A DNA stretch of 46,391 nucleotides from Winslowiella iniecta (GTDB taxonomy: Bacteria; Pseudomonadota; Gammaproteobacteria; Enterobacterales; Enterobacteriaceae): contig NZ_JRXE01000005.1 of the NCBI RefSeq assembly GCF_001267535.1, positions 66,263 to 112,653 on the forward strand. Direction: 5' to 3'. Positions 1 to 8,609 of the stretch are shown in pieces. Numbering within the stretch: position 1 is the stretch's first letter; every line of letters starts with the position of its first letter. A model generated the notes under the pieces. That model had not been told where the DNA came from. It saw only the letters and a list, made by a program, of their open reading frames with translations, and ran no database searches. Both the position numbers and the translations under genes were made by a program.

Positions 1-213
1 TTCCGTGTCGGACCGCAGTTCCCGAGTGGCCAGATGCCCTGGTACATGATGGTGGTGTGGTATGCCAACCAGCACGCGGTATTAATGGCGCTGATGGCGT
101 TGCTGCTGTCGGCAGTGGTCGGCGGCTGTACTTATCTGATGCTGAAACGCCATGCCTGGCGGCGTCTGCACGGACATAAAAACAATAACGATTCCTCTGG
201 CGATCAGAAGTGA
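1..213 (+). CDS. bcsB: BcsB, C-terminal fragment (first cellulose operon)
   Basis: The window opens inside this gene; 70 codons remain before the TGA. The fragment has the architecture of a BcsB C-terminus: a short amphipathic stretch containing a PW motif, one hydrophobic membrane helix, and a basic cytoplasmic tail (KRHAWRRLHGHK). The second BcsB of this window ends the same way, with PWW, a helix and an RRR tail. BcsB is the periplasmic partner that anchors to the catalytic subunit BcsA and guides the growing glucan across the periplasm. The stop lies 7 bases before bcsC, which supports one operon. The assignment rests on topology and neighbours, because the diagnostic carbohydrate-binding and flavodoxin-like domains lie outside the window. 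Confidence 0.8.
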   Translation, partial: FRVGPQFPSGQMPWYMMVVWYANQHAVLMALMALLLSAVVGGCTYLMLKRHAWRRLHGHKNNNDSSGDQK

Positions 214-220
214 TGCAACC

Positions 221-3200
221 ATGAAAAGAACCCCTTTAAACGCCAGAGTTCGTCAGGCACTGCTGCTGAGCAGTGCGCTGGCTGCCGCTTTGCCATCCGC
301 ACTGGCGGCGGCAGAAAATAATCCGGCTTTGCAGGCCCTGTTTGATCAGGCGACATACTGGCATCAAAAAGCCCATGACGATCTGGCGAAAGATGCGCTG
401 CAAAAAGTACTGATGGTGGATGCCAGTAATACCCAGGCACTGTATCTGATGGCGCTTTATTCCCAGCAGGGCGGCGACAATGCGGCTGCGGCACAGTGGC
501 GTCAACGCCTGAGTCAGGTGTCACCGCAGGACCCGCGTCTGAGCGAACTGGATAATGTCCGCCAGCTGCAGTCTATTCCGCAGGCTCAGCTTTCACTGGC
601 ACGTCAGCAGGCGCAAAGCGGTAACGTTAACGCCGCTTTGCAGACCTGGCGTAATACGTTTTCCGGTAATGAACCGCCGGCCAGTATTGCCGCAGAATAC
701 TATCTGACCATGGCGGGCGACCGCAGTTTGCGCCCGCAGGCCATCGACAGTCTGCGCCAGTTCGCCGATCAGCATCCACAGGATGCCGGTGCCCAGCTGG
801 CGTTGGGGAAAGCACTGACCTGGCAGGAATCGACGCGGCGTGAAGGGTTGCAGATGTTGCAGGGCATCGCCGACGGAAACCCGGATGCCGACCGCGCTAT
901 GCGTCAGGCGTTACTGTGGTTAGCGCCGCAGCCGGACGATGCCGCGCTGTATCAGACCTGGCAGCAGCGCCATCCGCAAGATAGCGCAGTGATGGCGTAT
1001 TACCGCAAAAATGTCGGTGGTGCCGAGAAAGGCCAGGGCTTTACCGCGCTGAACAGCGGGGATGTCGCCGGGGCGCAAACGGCCTTCGAACAGGTACTGA
1101 AAGCTAACCCGCAGGATGCCGATGCACTGGCGGGATTAGGTTATGCCGCACAGCGCAGCGGCGATTATCAGGCTGCCGCAGATTATCTTGATCGCTCGGC
1201 AAAACTGGGCGGCAATGACAGCCAGCAGCGCCAGCAACAGGCCAGTGACGCGCGTTTTTATGCGCAGTTAGCGTCGGCGCAGCAGGCGCTGAAATCCGGT
1301 GATACCGCGCAGGCGCTGGCGCTCAGTGAGCCGCTGGCACAGGCCGACGGAGAAAAAGGCATTGCCGGCAAACTGTTCCGCGCTGACGTGTTACGCCGGA
1401 CGAACCAGCTGGATCAGGCGGAACAAACTTATCGCGCGGTATTGCAGAGTGAAGCGGAAAACCGCAACGCCAAAGAGGGACTGTTTTACGTGCTGCGCCA
1501 GCAAAATCGCAGCGCGGAAGCCAACACCCTGTTGTCATCACTGCCAGCCAGCGTGCGTCAGAGCGTGATGCCACGTACCGGCAGCAGCAGCGATCCGCTG
1601 CGTCAGCAGGCGAAGCAGGCGCTGGCGGCAGGCAATGCCACGCAAGCCGTTGCGGTGTTGCAACAGGGCATTCAACGCTTTCCGAATGATGGCTGGTTGC
1701 GACTCGATCTGGCGCGCATCTATCGTGCGCAGGGCGACAGTGCCGCCGCCGCCAGCGTGATGCAGCCCGTTTTTCGTAACGGCGCCAGCAGTAATGAACT
1801 GTACGCCGGGGCGCTGAATGCCAGCGAAAGTGGGGCATGGCAGCAAGCCAGTACCTTGTTATCGCGCATTCCGGCACGCAGCCAGAACGCGGCGATGCGC
1901 GAGCTGGCACAGCGGGCCAACTTTAATCTGCAAATGACTACCGCCGGGCAGTATCTGGCGCAGGGTTCCAGTGCGGCGGCAGCCAATACGCTGAAAGCGC
2001 TGGCTGCTAACCCGCCGTCAAACCCGGCGGATGCCGGTAAGCTGGCACAAAGCCTGGCGCAGGCCGGTGATATCACCACCGCAGTGGCGGTGGTGCGTAG
2101 CAATATGCAGCGTGGCGTACAGGGTAACGCCGGTGATTATGCCGCGCAGGTGGCGGTGCTGAACCAGGCGGGTCTGACCGCCGAAGCCCGCAACTTCCTC
2201 AGCAGCCCGGCGTTGCAGTCGCGGAGTACGCCAGCCCAGCTGGCGAGCATCCGTAATGGCGATATCATCAATGAAGTCGACCGGCTGCGTGAGCAGAAGC
2301 AATACGCGGCGGCTTACGACAAGCTGATTGGTGCGCTGCAAACCGATCCGCAAAACCGCGATCTGATGTTTGCCATGGCGCGCCTGTATCAGTCGGGCAA
2401 GATGAACAAAGAAGCCGGTGTGGTTTACGACTATCTGTTAACCCGTGATACCCCGACGCAGGATGCGCGCGTGGGTTCGGTTAACGTGGCGCTGGCGCTG
2501 AATGATGTGCCAAAAGCCCGCGCGTTAACCGATGGCCTGCGCGGTGAACAGACGCCGGAACGCCTGTTACTGATGGCACGCGTTGCCGAAGCGGAAGGCG
2601 ATCATCATCAGGCGCTGAGCTATCTGCGCACCGCGCGCGGCAAAATGATCGGCTTACAAGGGGCGGAAACCGGCAGCGTGCCGGTGGTCGGCGGTCTGGC
2701 ACTGAGTGATAATCCGTTTATCAACCGCAGCACGCCAGATACGCGGCGTTCCGCCTCGGCTTATGGTGCCGCGATGCCGTGGCAGCAGACGCCGGGCGCG
2801 AGCAGCTATCGCGATATCGACGGGCAGATGGCGGCCAGCGAGCCTTCGCCACAAAGCCGCACGCTGCATCAAATCGACAGCATGATGGACGATCTGCAAC
2901 AGCGCACCGGAACCTGGGCGCAGGGCGGCGTGCAGATTCGTGGTCGCGATGGTGAATCGGGGCTGAGTAAGCTGACCGAAGCCAAAGCGCCGCTGAGCTG
3001 GTCGAGTGTGCCGTTTGGTGATTCACGCTTTGAATTTACCGTTACGCCGGTGTCGCTTAATGCCGGCAGCGCGGACGGTCAGTCAAGTCGCCGTTTCGGC
3101 ACGGGTGCGCTGTCGCAGGCAGTTTCCGCCGCGGTACAGACGCTGAAAAATGAGAAAATTAAAAAGAGCGACGGCAGCGCCTTCGCCTTTGACGATCTTA

Positions 3201-4159
3201 ATCCCTTGACCACTAAAGGCCTGTCGACGCTGCAAAGTGTGCAGAATAAGCTGGCCAATGCCACCGACAAAGCCAATCTGGACGAAGTGACGGTCGACTC
3301 ACCGGGATCGCAGACCGCCTCTGGCGTTGAGCTGAAGCTGGCGTTAACCGGCGATCATTACCAGATCGACCTTGGCAGTACGCCGCTGGGGCAGGATCTG
3401 ACCACGCTGGTGGGCGGCATTCAGTGGTCACCAAAGATCACTGATTACCTGACGCTGATCCTGACTGGCGAACGCCGGGCGATCACTGACAGTCTGCTCG
3501 CTTATGTCGGCGCAACCGATAAGCTTTCCGGCGAAAGCTGGGGGCGCGTCACTAAAAATGGCGGTAACGCGTTATTGAGTTACGACGACGGTGACGCGGG
3601 CTTTTACGCCGGAGCCGGCGCTTACAGCTATCTCGGCGAGAATGTTGCCAGTAATAAAAGTCTGGTGGCGAACGCCGGTGCTTATCTTCGACCGTATCAT
3701 TATGACGACCGCGAGCTGAAGACCGGTATCAGCATCAGCTGGATGGATTTCTCGAAAAACCTCAGCTATTTCAGCTACGGGCAAGGCGGCTATTTCAGCC
3801 CGCAGGATTATGTCAGCGTCTCGTTCCCGGTGGAATTTACCCAGAAGTATGACGATTTGAAGGTGCGTTTTGGTGGTGCAGCCGGTTATCAATCCTACTC
3901 ACAGGATCGCAGCGCTTACTTCCCGAACAATCCTGACTGGCAGAATCAGTTAGAAACCGCCGTCACTAACGGTTACGCCAAAGAAGCGTATTACTCCGGT
4001 GGCAGCAAAAGCGGTATCGGCTACAACCTGCATGCCGGTGCCGATTATAAGGTGAATAAAGATGTCACCGTCGGCGGCCAGCTGGGTTACGACACCTTTG
4101 GTGACTACAGCGAAAGCACCGCGCAACTCTATTTCCGCTATATGCTGGGAGACAAATAA
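221..4159 (+). CDS. bcsC: BcsC, cellulose export TPR/outer-membrane porin (BcsD-type operon)
   Basis: 1312 residues. The ATG at 221 is chosen because it gives a clean Sec signal peptide (MKRTPLNARVRQ, then a Leu/Ala-rich core to about residue 30) and starts 7 bases after bcsB stops; an upstream in-frame ATG at 152 would lie inside bcsB. The Ala/Gln-rich middle (about 40–830) consists of tetratricopeptide repeats such as ALAGLGYAAQRSGDY. The last 350 or so residues form the BCSC_C beta-barrel, ending in aromatic alternating strands (YFSYGQGGYFSP, then AQLYFRYMLGDK). BcsC scaffolds the periplasmic part of the synthase and forms the outer-membrane exit pore for cellulose. It differs in length from the second BcsC at 16187 (1165 residues), so the two are not a recent tandem duplication. 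Confidence 0.95.
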   Translation: MKRTPLNARVRQALLLSSALAAALPSALAAAENNPALQALFDQATYWHQKAHDDLAKDALQKVLMVDASNTQALYLMALYSQQGGDNAAAAQWRQRLSQVSPQDPRLSELDNVRQLQSIPQAQLSLARQQAQSGNVNAALQTWRNTFSGNEPPASIAAEYYLTMAGDRSLRPQAIDSLRQFADQHPQDAGAQLALGKALTWQESTRREGLQMLQGIADGNPDADRAMRQALLWLAPQPDDAALYQTWQQRHPQDSAVMAYYRKNVGGAEKGQGFTALNSGDVAGAQTAFEQVLKANPQDADALAGLGYAAQRSGDYQAAADYLDRSAKLGGNDSQQRQQQASDARFYAQLASAQQALKSGDTAQALALSEPLAQADGEKGIAGKLFRADVLRRTNQLDQAEQTYRAVLQSEAENRNAKEGLFYVLRQQNRSAEANTLLSSLPASVRQSVMPRTGSSSDPLRQQAKQALAAGNATQAVAVLQQGIQRFPNDGWLRLDLARIYRAQGDSAAAASVMQPVFRNGASSNELYAGALNASESGAWQQASTLLSRIPARSQNAAMRELAQRANFNLQMTTAGQYLAQGSSAAAANTLKALAANPPSNPADAGKLAQSLAQAGDITTAVAVVRSNMQRGVQGNAGDYAAQVAVLNQAGLTAEARNFLSSPALQSRSTPAQLASIRNGDIINEVDRLREQKQYAAAYDKLIGALQTDPQNRDLMFAMARLYQSGKMNKEAGVVYDYLLTRDTPTQDARVGSVNVALALNDVPKARALTDGLRGEQTPERLLLMARVAEAEGDHHQALSYLRTARGKMIGLQGAETGSVPVVGGLALSDNPFINRSTPDTRRSASAYGAAMPWQQTPGASSYRDIDGQMAASEPSPQSRTLHQIDSMMDDLQQRTGTWAQGGVQIRGRDGESGLSKLTEAKAPLSWSSVPFGDSRFEFTVTPVSLNAGSADGQSSRRFGTGALSQAVSAAVQTLKNEKIKKSDGSAFAFDDLNPLTTKGLSTLQSVQNKLANATDKANLDEVTVDSPGSQTASGVELKLALTGDHYQIDLGSTPLGQDLTTLVGGIQWSPKITDYLTLILTGERRAITDSLLAYVGATDKLSGESWGRVTKNGGNALLSYDDGDAGFYAGAGAYSYLGENVASNKSLVANAGAYLRPYHYDDRELKTGISISWMDFSKNLSYFSYGQGGYFSPQDYVSVSFPVEFTQKYDDLKVRFGGAAGYQSYSQDRSAYFPNNPDWQNQLETAVTNGYAKEAYYSGGSKSGIGYNLHAGADYKVNKDVTVGGQLGYDTFGDYSESTAQLYFRYMLGDK

Positions 4160-4161
4160 GC

Positions 4162-4629
4162 ATGAGTGAACTGAACCACACTTTTCAGCCATCACGTCTA
4201 CACTCTCATCAGCCGGGCTGGTTCGATCTGCTGAGCGTCATTATTTCAGGCATGCTGGAAAATGCCGGCGAGCAGGAAAGTCAGCTGTTTTTACAGCAGA
4301 TGGGTGGTCAGCTGGCGCAGCGTTATCCGCTGAACAGTGCTCAGACGGTGCGCGATCTCGAAGTGCAGATGAATCTGGCGTTAGCCCGCTTTAACTGGGG
4401 ATTCGTCGATATCGAACCGCGGGAAAATGCCTTGCTGCTGACGCATATGGCGTTGCCAGAAGGTGATAACCAACTGGCAACAGCCAGCTGGCGTGCGGCG
4501 ATGGGCGCAGTGCTGACCGGTTTATATGCCGGTTGGCTACAGGCGCAGGGGGGAAGCGAGCGGGTTCCTCTGGTCTGTGATTCGGTATCTGACGATGCCG
4601 CTTTATTGTTCCGTTATCAAAACAGTTAG
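4162..4629 (+). CDS. bcsD: BcsD, cellulose synthase accessory subunit D
   Basis: 155 residues, starting 2 bases after bcsC with GGGAGA upstream. Length, position after bcsC and sequence (AGEQESQLFLQQMGGQLAQRY near 35–55; the central LALARFNWGFVDI) fit BcsD/AcsD. This protein forms a periplasmic ring in Komagataeibacter that bundles four glucan chains into crystalline ribbons, and it is also found in many Enterobacterales. There is no signal peptide, as expected for the family. Its presence marks this operon as the BcsD class, distinct from the E. coli-like bcsEFG class further right. Ring assembly and ribbon formation in this organism are inferred from the family. Confidence 0.9.
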   Translation: MSELNHTFQPSRLHSHQPGWFDLLSVIISGMLENAGEQESQLFLQQMGGQLAQRYPLNSAQTVRDLEVQMNLALARFNWGFVDIEPRENALLLTHMALPEGDNQLATASWRAAMGAVLTGLYAGWLQAQGGSERVPLVCDSVSDDAALLFRYQNS

Positions 4630-4641
4630 CGAGGTTTTACG

Positions 4642-5655
4642 GTGAAGTTAGTCTGGCGTCATTGGCTGATGATGATTTTATTGGGGATGTTTAGCGTGCA
4701 GGCGGCGGCAAATGACGGCTGGAGCAGCTATAAAAGTCGCTTTATGGCTGCCGACGGGCGCATTAAGGACACCGCAAATAACAACGTGAGTCATACCGAA
4801 GGCCAGGGCTTTGCCATGCTGCTGGCGGTGGATAATAACGATCGCCAGAGCTTTGATCGCCTGTGGCAGTGGACCCGCTCGCATCTGAGTAATGCTCAGA
4901 ACGGGTTGTTCTACTGGCGCTACAATCCGGATGCCAGCGATCCGATTGTGGATAAAAACAATGCGTCAGATGGCGACGTGCTGATCGCCTGGGCGTTATT
5001 GCGTGCCGGTGAGAAGTGGAATGTGGCGGACTATTTAAAACAGTCGGACAAAATTCAGCGGTCGATTGTCTCGCGTAATGTCACCACTTTTGGCGGATAT
5101 TCGGTGATGCTACCGGGCGCGCAGGGCTTTAATAAAACCAGCTATGTGGTACTGAATCCCTCCTACTTCCTGTTTCCTGCCTGGCGCGACTTTGCCCGCC
5201 GCAGCCATCTGAAAGTATGGAATCAGTTAATTGAGGATGGGTTTACGCTGCTGGGCAAAATGAATAACTTTGGTCGTTCAGCACTGCCGCTTGACTGGGT
5301 GGCGCTCAATGCCGATGGCAGCCTGGCACCGGCGATTGCCTGGCCGCCGCGTTTCAGCTACGACGCGATTCGTATTCCGCTGTATATCTGGTGGTATGAC
5401 CCACAGAGCCTGCGACTGGTGCCTTTCCAGCATTACTGGGCAGGCTATTCACGTTTGCAGACGCCAGCATGGATCAATGTCAGCAATAATGAGGCCGCAC
5501 CTTACAATATGGACGGGGGGTTGCTGGCGGTACGCGATTTGACCATGGGGGATACCGCGCAACTCTCCAGCAGTCTGGACGCGCAAGAAAACTACTATTC
5601 TGCCAGCTTGCGGCTGCTGGTCTGGAGTGCGTGGCAGAGCCGCCAGGCTAACTGA
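4642..5655 (+). CDS. bcsZ: BcsZ, periplasmic endo-1,4-beta-glucanase (GH8)
   Basis: 337 residues from a GTG at 4642, 12 bases after the bcsD stop and preceded by GCGAGGT. Signal peptide about residues 1–23 (hydrophobic core, cleavage near QAAA). GH8 signatures are intact: [10 protein letters not shown] places the catalytic acid at Glu53, and [11 protein letters not shown] places the catalytic base at Asp241; these correspond to Glu55 and Asp243 of E. coli BcsZ with a constant offset of two. [13 protein letters not shown] (about 107–119) is a further active-site motif. BcsZ trims amorphous glucan in the periplasm and is required for normal export. It is the only bcsZ in the window and may serve both synthases, since the second operon lacks one. 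Confidence 0.95.
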   Translation: MKLVWRHWLMMILLGMFSVQAAANDGWSSYKSRFMAADGRIKDTANNNVSHTEGQGFAMLLAVDNNDRQSFDRLWQWTRSHLSNAQNGLFYWRYNPDASDPIVDKNNASDGDVLIAWALLRAGEKWNVADYLKQSDKIQRSIVSRNVTTFGGYSVMLPGAQGFNKTSYVVLNPSYFLFPAWRDFARRSHLKVWNQLIEDGFTLLGKMNNFGRSALPLDWVALNADGSLAPAIAWPPRFSYDAIRIPLYIWWYDPQSLRLVPFQHYWAGYSRLQTPAWINVSNNEAAPYNMDGGLLAVRDLTMGDTAQLSSSLDAQENYYSASLRLLVWSAWQSRQAN

Positions 5656-5664
5656 CGTTTACCC

Positions 5665-5747
5665 GCAGGGGCGGCGTTCTCGCCGCCCGTGGCGGTGATT
5701 GGCACCCTGCATATCATCAGGACGGGAGCCGAAAACGGCTCCGCTAC
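5665..5747 (+). repeat. REP doublet (BIME-like), copy 1
   Basis: Two convergent REP-like units 35 bases apart. 5665–5688 is GCAG followed by the hairpin GGGCGGCG-TTCT-CGCCGCCC; 5724–5747 is the inverse unit, hairpin around GAGCCG-AAAA-CGGCTC, ending in CTAC. A tetranucleotide (GTAG or close) at the foot of a GC-rich hairpin is the mark of enterobacterial REPs mobilised by RAYT/TnpA-REP transposases. The element has the same length (83 bp) and layout as the one at 25112–25194; by hand count 72 of 83 bases agree. It starts 9 bases after bcsZ stops, so the first hairpin may also stabilise the bcs transcript 3' end. Confidence 0.75.
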
Positions 5748-5821
5748 GGAAACATTGTCGCTGGCGGCGTGGATGCCGTATCTTATTCCCTTGTTTACTC
5801 TGTCACTTTTCGCAGGTCATT

Positions 5822-6739
5822 ATGATTGTCCGCCCGCATCAGCACTGGTTTCGCCGCCTGTTTGTCTGGCATGGCTCGGTATTGTCCAAAATCCTTTTTC
5901 GTCTGAGCCTGAATCTGCTGATGTCCGCTTTTGCGGTGATTTGCTATCAGTGGTACGAAGCACTTGGCGTTCGTCTCACCACCGCCCCTTTTAGTTTACT
6001 CGGCGTGGCTATCGCCATCTTTCTTGGTTTTCGCAATAACGCCAGCTATGCCCGCTTTACCGAAGCACGTTTGCTTTGGGGGACGCTGTTGATAACCCAG
6101 CGATCGTTGCTGCGCCAGATTAAAAGCGTGTTTTTGCATCAACCTGAGCAGGCGAAAATCTTTGCCGATCTGCTGACGGCGTTTAGCTGGAGCCTGAAAC
6201 ATCAGCTACGCCAGACCGATGGCAACGCCGATTTGCGGCGGCTGGTGCCGGCGGCGTTGGCTGAAGAGGTACAGCGCAGCCCCGATCCGACCAATCGTCT
6301 GCTGCTGTGCATGGGCGTGTGGTTAGGGGAGCAGCGGCAGCGCGGTGCTGTTTCTGATGTGATTTATGAAGGGATGGACCGCAATCTTGATCAGCTGGCT
6401 CGTGTGCTGGGCGGCTGTGAACGCATTGCCAATACGCCGATTCCTTTCGCCTACAGCCTGATTCTGCATCGCACGGTGTATCTGTTCTGTAGCCTGCTGC
6501 CGTTCGCGCTGGTGGAGGATTTACACTATATGACGCCGCTGGTTTCGGTATTTATCTCTTATACCTTTCTTTCGCTGGAGTCGCTGGCCGAAGAGCTGGA
6601 GCATCCGTTCGGCATGGCCGCCAACGACCTGCCGCTGGATGCTATTTGTAACACCATTGAGCGCAATATGCGGGAAATGAATGACCAATTCCCGCTGCCG
6701 GAAAAAATGCTGCCGGACCGCCATTACACACTAACCTGA
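5822..6739 (+). CDS. Bestrophin-family membrane protein (YneE-like)
   Basis: 305 residues, the usual length of YneE/UPF0187 proteins. The start MIVRPHQHWFRRLF at 5822 matches the conserved N-terminus; an in-frame extension to 5699 would run through the REP doublet and is rejected. Features: two N-terminal hydrophobic segments (about 20–60), FLGFRNNASYARFTEAR (about 62–78), and a C-terminal pair of helices followed by LEELEHPFG-like FGMAANDLPLD. Bestrophins form pentameric ion channels; bacterial homologues conduct cations. There is no obvious link to cellulose, and it interrupts the two bcs loci. It converges on bcsG. Function beyond the family is not known from sequence. Confidence 0.8.
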   Translation: MIVRPHQHWFRRLFVWHGSVLSKILFRLSLNLLMSAFAVICYQWYEALGVRLTTAPFSLLGVAIAIFLGFRNNASYARFTEARLLWGTLLITQRSLLRQIKSVFLHQPEQAKIFADLLTAFSWSLKHQLRQTDGNADLRRLVPAALAEEVQRSPDPTNRLLLCMGVWLGEQRQRGAVSDVIYEGMDRNLDQLARVLGGCERIANTPIPFAYSLILHRTVYLFCSLLPFALVEDLHYMTPLVSVFISYTFLSLESLAEELEHPFGMAANDLPLDAICNTIERNMREMNDQFPLPEKMLPDRHYTLT

Positions 6740-6746
6740 CCGGGCT

Positions 6747-6778
6747 GGTGGCTTATACCCTATTGCGGATAAGCCACC
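6747..6778 (+). terminator. Hairpin between convergent yneE-like gene and bcsG
   Basis: Perfect 10-bp arms GGTGGCTTAT / ATAAGCCACC separated by 12 bases. It starts 7 bases after the bestrophin gene, and its right arm lies inside the last codons of bcsG (stop codon at 6760–6762). There is no T-tract on either strand, so termination may be Rho-assisted or the hairpin may protect 3' ends. Confidence 0.5.
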
Positions 6779-8421
6779 CAATCCCCACCATTCAGGCGAA
6801 TCCACGGCTTGCCCTGATACATCATCACCACGGCGTTATCATTCTCCGACACCACCGGCGTCTGCGGCAGATTTTCGGTTAACACCGACATATTGACGTT
6901 GGCGGCATTAAACACCTGACCATCCACCACCCGCGAAATCAGATCGGAGATGGCCAGCAGGCTGACAGGCGCTTCAACGCTAAGCGGCTGATTCTGATGC
7001 GGTGCTTTCATACCGGCGAACTTAATCCCCACCGGCACATGAGTAATGCCCGGGCTGGGAATATCACGCAGGCCAGACATCTGCATTTTATCCCCTTCGA
7101 CGGCAGCACCGTGTTCCGGCACCACCACCACCATCACCCGACGCCCGGATTTATCCAGGTTGGTCAGGAAGTTATCCAGCTGATCGAACAACACTTTTGC
7201 CCGTGGCTGGTAGGCGGCGACCTTGGTGCTGCCGAGTTCACGCGTGCCGTCGTGCAGCGGAATCAGGTTATAGAAGGTGGCGCTACGCGCGTCGCTGCTC
7301 TTTTGACGATCGTCCAGCCAGCGCTGCATTAGCTGGGCATCATTAAATACCGACGAGCCATCAAATGACGTCAGTTCCGGGTCAATGTCCGCCTGTGACA
7401 TCAGCGGAGCCTGCATATTACCGACTTTACGCAGCTCGTCGAGATAGCCCCCAAACTCACCGGTATGGTCCATCATTAACTGCTGTTTAAAGCCCAGCTT
7501 CGCGAGGTTATCAAACAGATAGCACTGGTTATCGACCGGCTGATAAAGATCGTGATGCGAGGTTTGTCCGCAGCTGGCCCGCAGCAGACGAATCCCGGCC
7601 GGGCCACTGTAAGCGGTAGCCGAATTATAGTTATTAAACAGAATATCAAAATGCTTCCACAGTGGGTGGTCGCGCAGATTGACGGCGTCAACATCCGACC
7701 AGGCGAGGGAGCAGATATTAATTACCAGCACATCAAAGGGGGCAGAATCCGCCGGTAGCGTATCCGGGAAGTGGGTAACGCGCTGTTTTTCCTGCTCATA
7801 AAAACGATTGAGATACGCCGTCAGGTTGGCGCTGGTCGGCGGTGCTGACTGATCGAGCGTGTTCGGCTGAGCGGCATCCTTACTGGCTGGCGGTTGATTG
7901 TTTAACACCACTTCGGGCGTTGCCGACTTGCCGGGCAACAGGGAAACCGCGGGTCCGGCGATATTTACCAGGTTAATCCACAGCAGTAGCAGGGTCACGA
8001 TCACCGTGACGCGAATCCACTGCGCAATAAACAGGTAAATCACCAGCATCACAAAGGCAGCGCCGATCATTTGCCAGTTAATAAAGCGATTCACCAGATC
8101 CAGCAGATAAGCCGCGCTAAAACCGGCCATCTGGCTTCCCTGGCTGAGCATACTGGTGAGGCCAGGCAGCCAGGTATCGTGCCAGAACAGGGCAAAACCC
8201 ATCGGCAGCGATATCCAGTGGCGGACACGGTGCCAGCGCAGCGAAGGGATCGGAAACAGCAGCCAGGCAAGAAACACCAGGTTACTTAACGCATGGAAAT
8301 TGAGATAGCCAAACCACAGCAGGGCAAATTTAAGCAAAAAGTAGAAATTCCAGCCGCCCAGACCGCGCCAGTAGCTCCACAGTTGACCGGAAGAAGTGGA
8401 TGAAGGTTTTGGCTCGCTCAT
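6760..8421 (-). CDS. bcsG: BcsG, cellulose phosphoethanolamine transferase
   Basis: 553 residues. Four or five N-terminal membrane helices (about 25–60, 90–110, 125–170) are followed by a Pro/Gln-rich linker and a periplasmic alkaline-phosphatase-superfamily domain. That domain shows FDVLVINICSLAWSD (metal-site Asp, about 229), SAYSGPAGIRLLRASCGQ (nucleophile Ser/Thr region, about 270–285) and PEHGAAVEGDKMQ (metal-site Glu/His, about 430). BcsG transfers phosphoethanolamine from phosphatidylethanolamine to cellulose in E. coli and Salmonella. It is last in bcsEFG, overlapping bcsF by an ATGA junction. pEtN modification of cellulose in this organism is inferred from the intact enzyme; whether cellulose from the BcsD-type synthase is also modified cannot be told. 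Confidence 0.93.
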   Translation of the reverse strand: MSEPKPSSTSSGQLWSYWRGLGGWNFYFLLKFALLWFGYLNFHALSNLVFLAWLLFPIPSLRWHRVRHWISLPMGFALFWHDTWLPGLTSMLSQGSQMAGFSAAYLLDLVNRFINWQMIGAAFVMLVIYLFIAQWIRVTVIVTLLLLWINLVNIAGPAVSLLPGKSATPEVVLNNQPPASKDAAQPNTLDQSAPPTSANLTAYLNRFYEQEKQRVTHFPDTLPADSAPFDVLVINICSLAWSDVDAVNLRDHPLWKHFDILFNNYNSATAYSGPAGIRLLRASCGQTSHHDLYQPVDNQCYLFDNLAKLGFKQQLMMDHTGEFGGYLDELRKVGNMQAPLMSQADIDPELTSFDGSSVFNDAQLMQRWLDDRQKSSDARSATFYNLIPLHDGTRELGSTKVAAYQPRAKVLFDQLDNFLTNLDKSGRRVMVVVVPEHGAAVEGDKMQMSGLRDIPSPGITHVPVGIKFAGMKAPHQNQPLSVEAPVSLLAISDLISRVVDGQVFNAANVNMSVLTENLPQTPVVSENDNAVVMMYQGKPWIRLNGGDWVAYPQ

Positions 8422-8609
8422 GACTTATCGTCGTCCTTATTTAAGGATTTTTTTCGCCACGTTGTCTCGTATTTCAGAGCGCGTGGCGGCATAACACGAT
8501 GGACAATGCTGTGCCATTTTGCCGGCAGCCAGCGAGTATAAAATGGCTTTAAAATCAGCAAAATCAACAGCAGCAGAATCAGGATCTGCACGGCATCCAT
8601 TATGTTCAT
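8418..8609 (-). CDS. bcsF: BcsF, small membrane protein
   Basis: 63 residues: a short N-terminus, one very hydrophobic Leu/Ile-rich helix (about 8–22) and a basic tail rich in Arg/Lys. Length, topology and location between bcsE and bcsG identify BcsF, which in E. coli docks BcsE to the membrane and helps link it to BcsG. Both ends overlap neighbours by ATGA, so translation is coupled. A second in-frame ATG three codons in is possible, but GAGGTGA is well placed for the first. Sequence identity to E. coli BcsF is low, as usual for so small a protein. Confidence 0.85.
   Translation of the reverse strand: MNIMDAVQILILLLLILLILKPFYTRWLPAKWHSIVHRVMPPRALKYETTWRKKSLNKDDDKS

Noticed and set aside
152-220. 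In-frame upstream ATG for the first bcsC
   Set aside because: It lies within the bcsB coding region and would bury the signal peptide; the ATG at 221 gives a normal Sec signal.
5699-5821. Longer N-terminus for the bestrophin gene
   Set aside because: The extension runs through the REP doublet and is not like the family; MIVRP at 5822 matches YneE.
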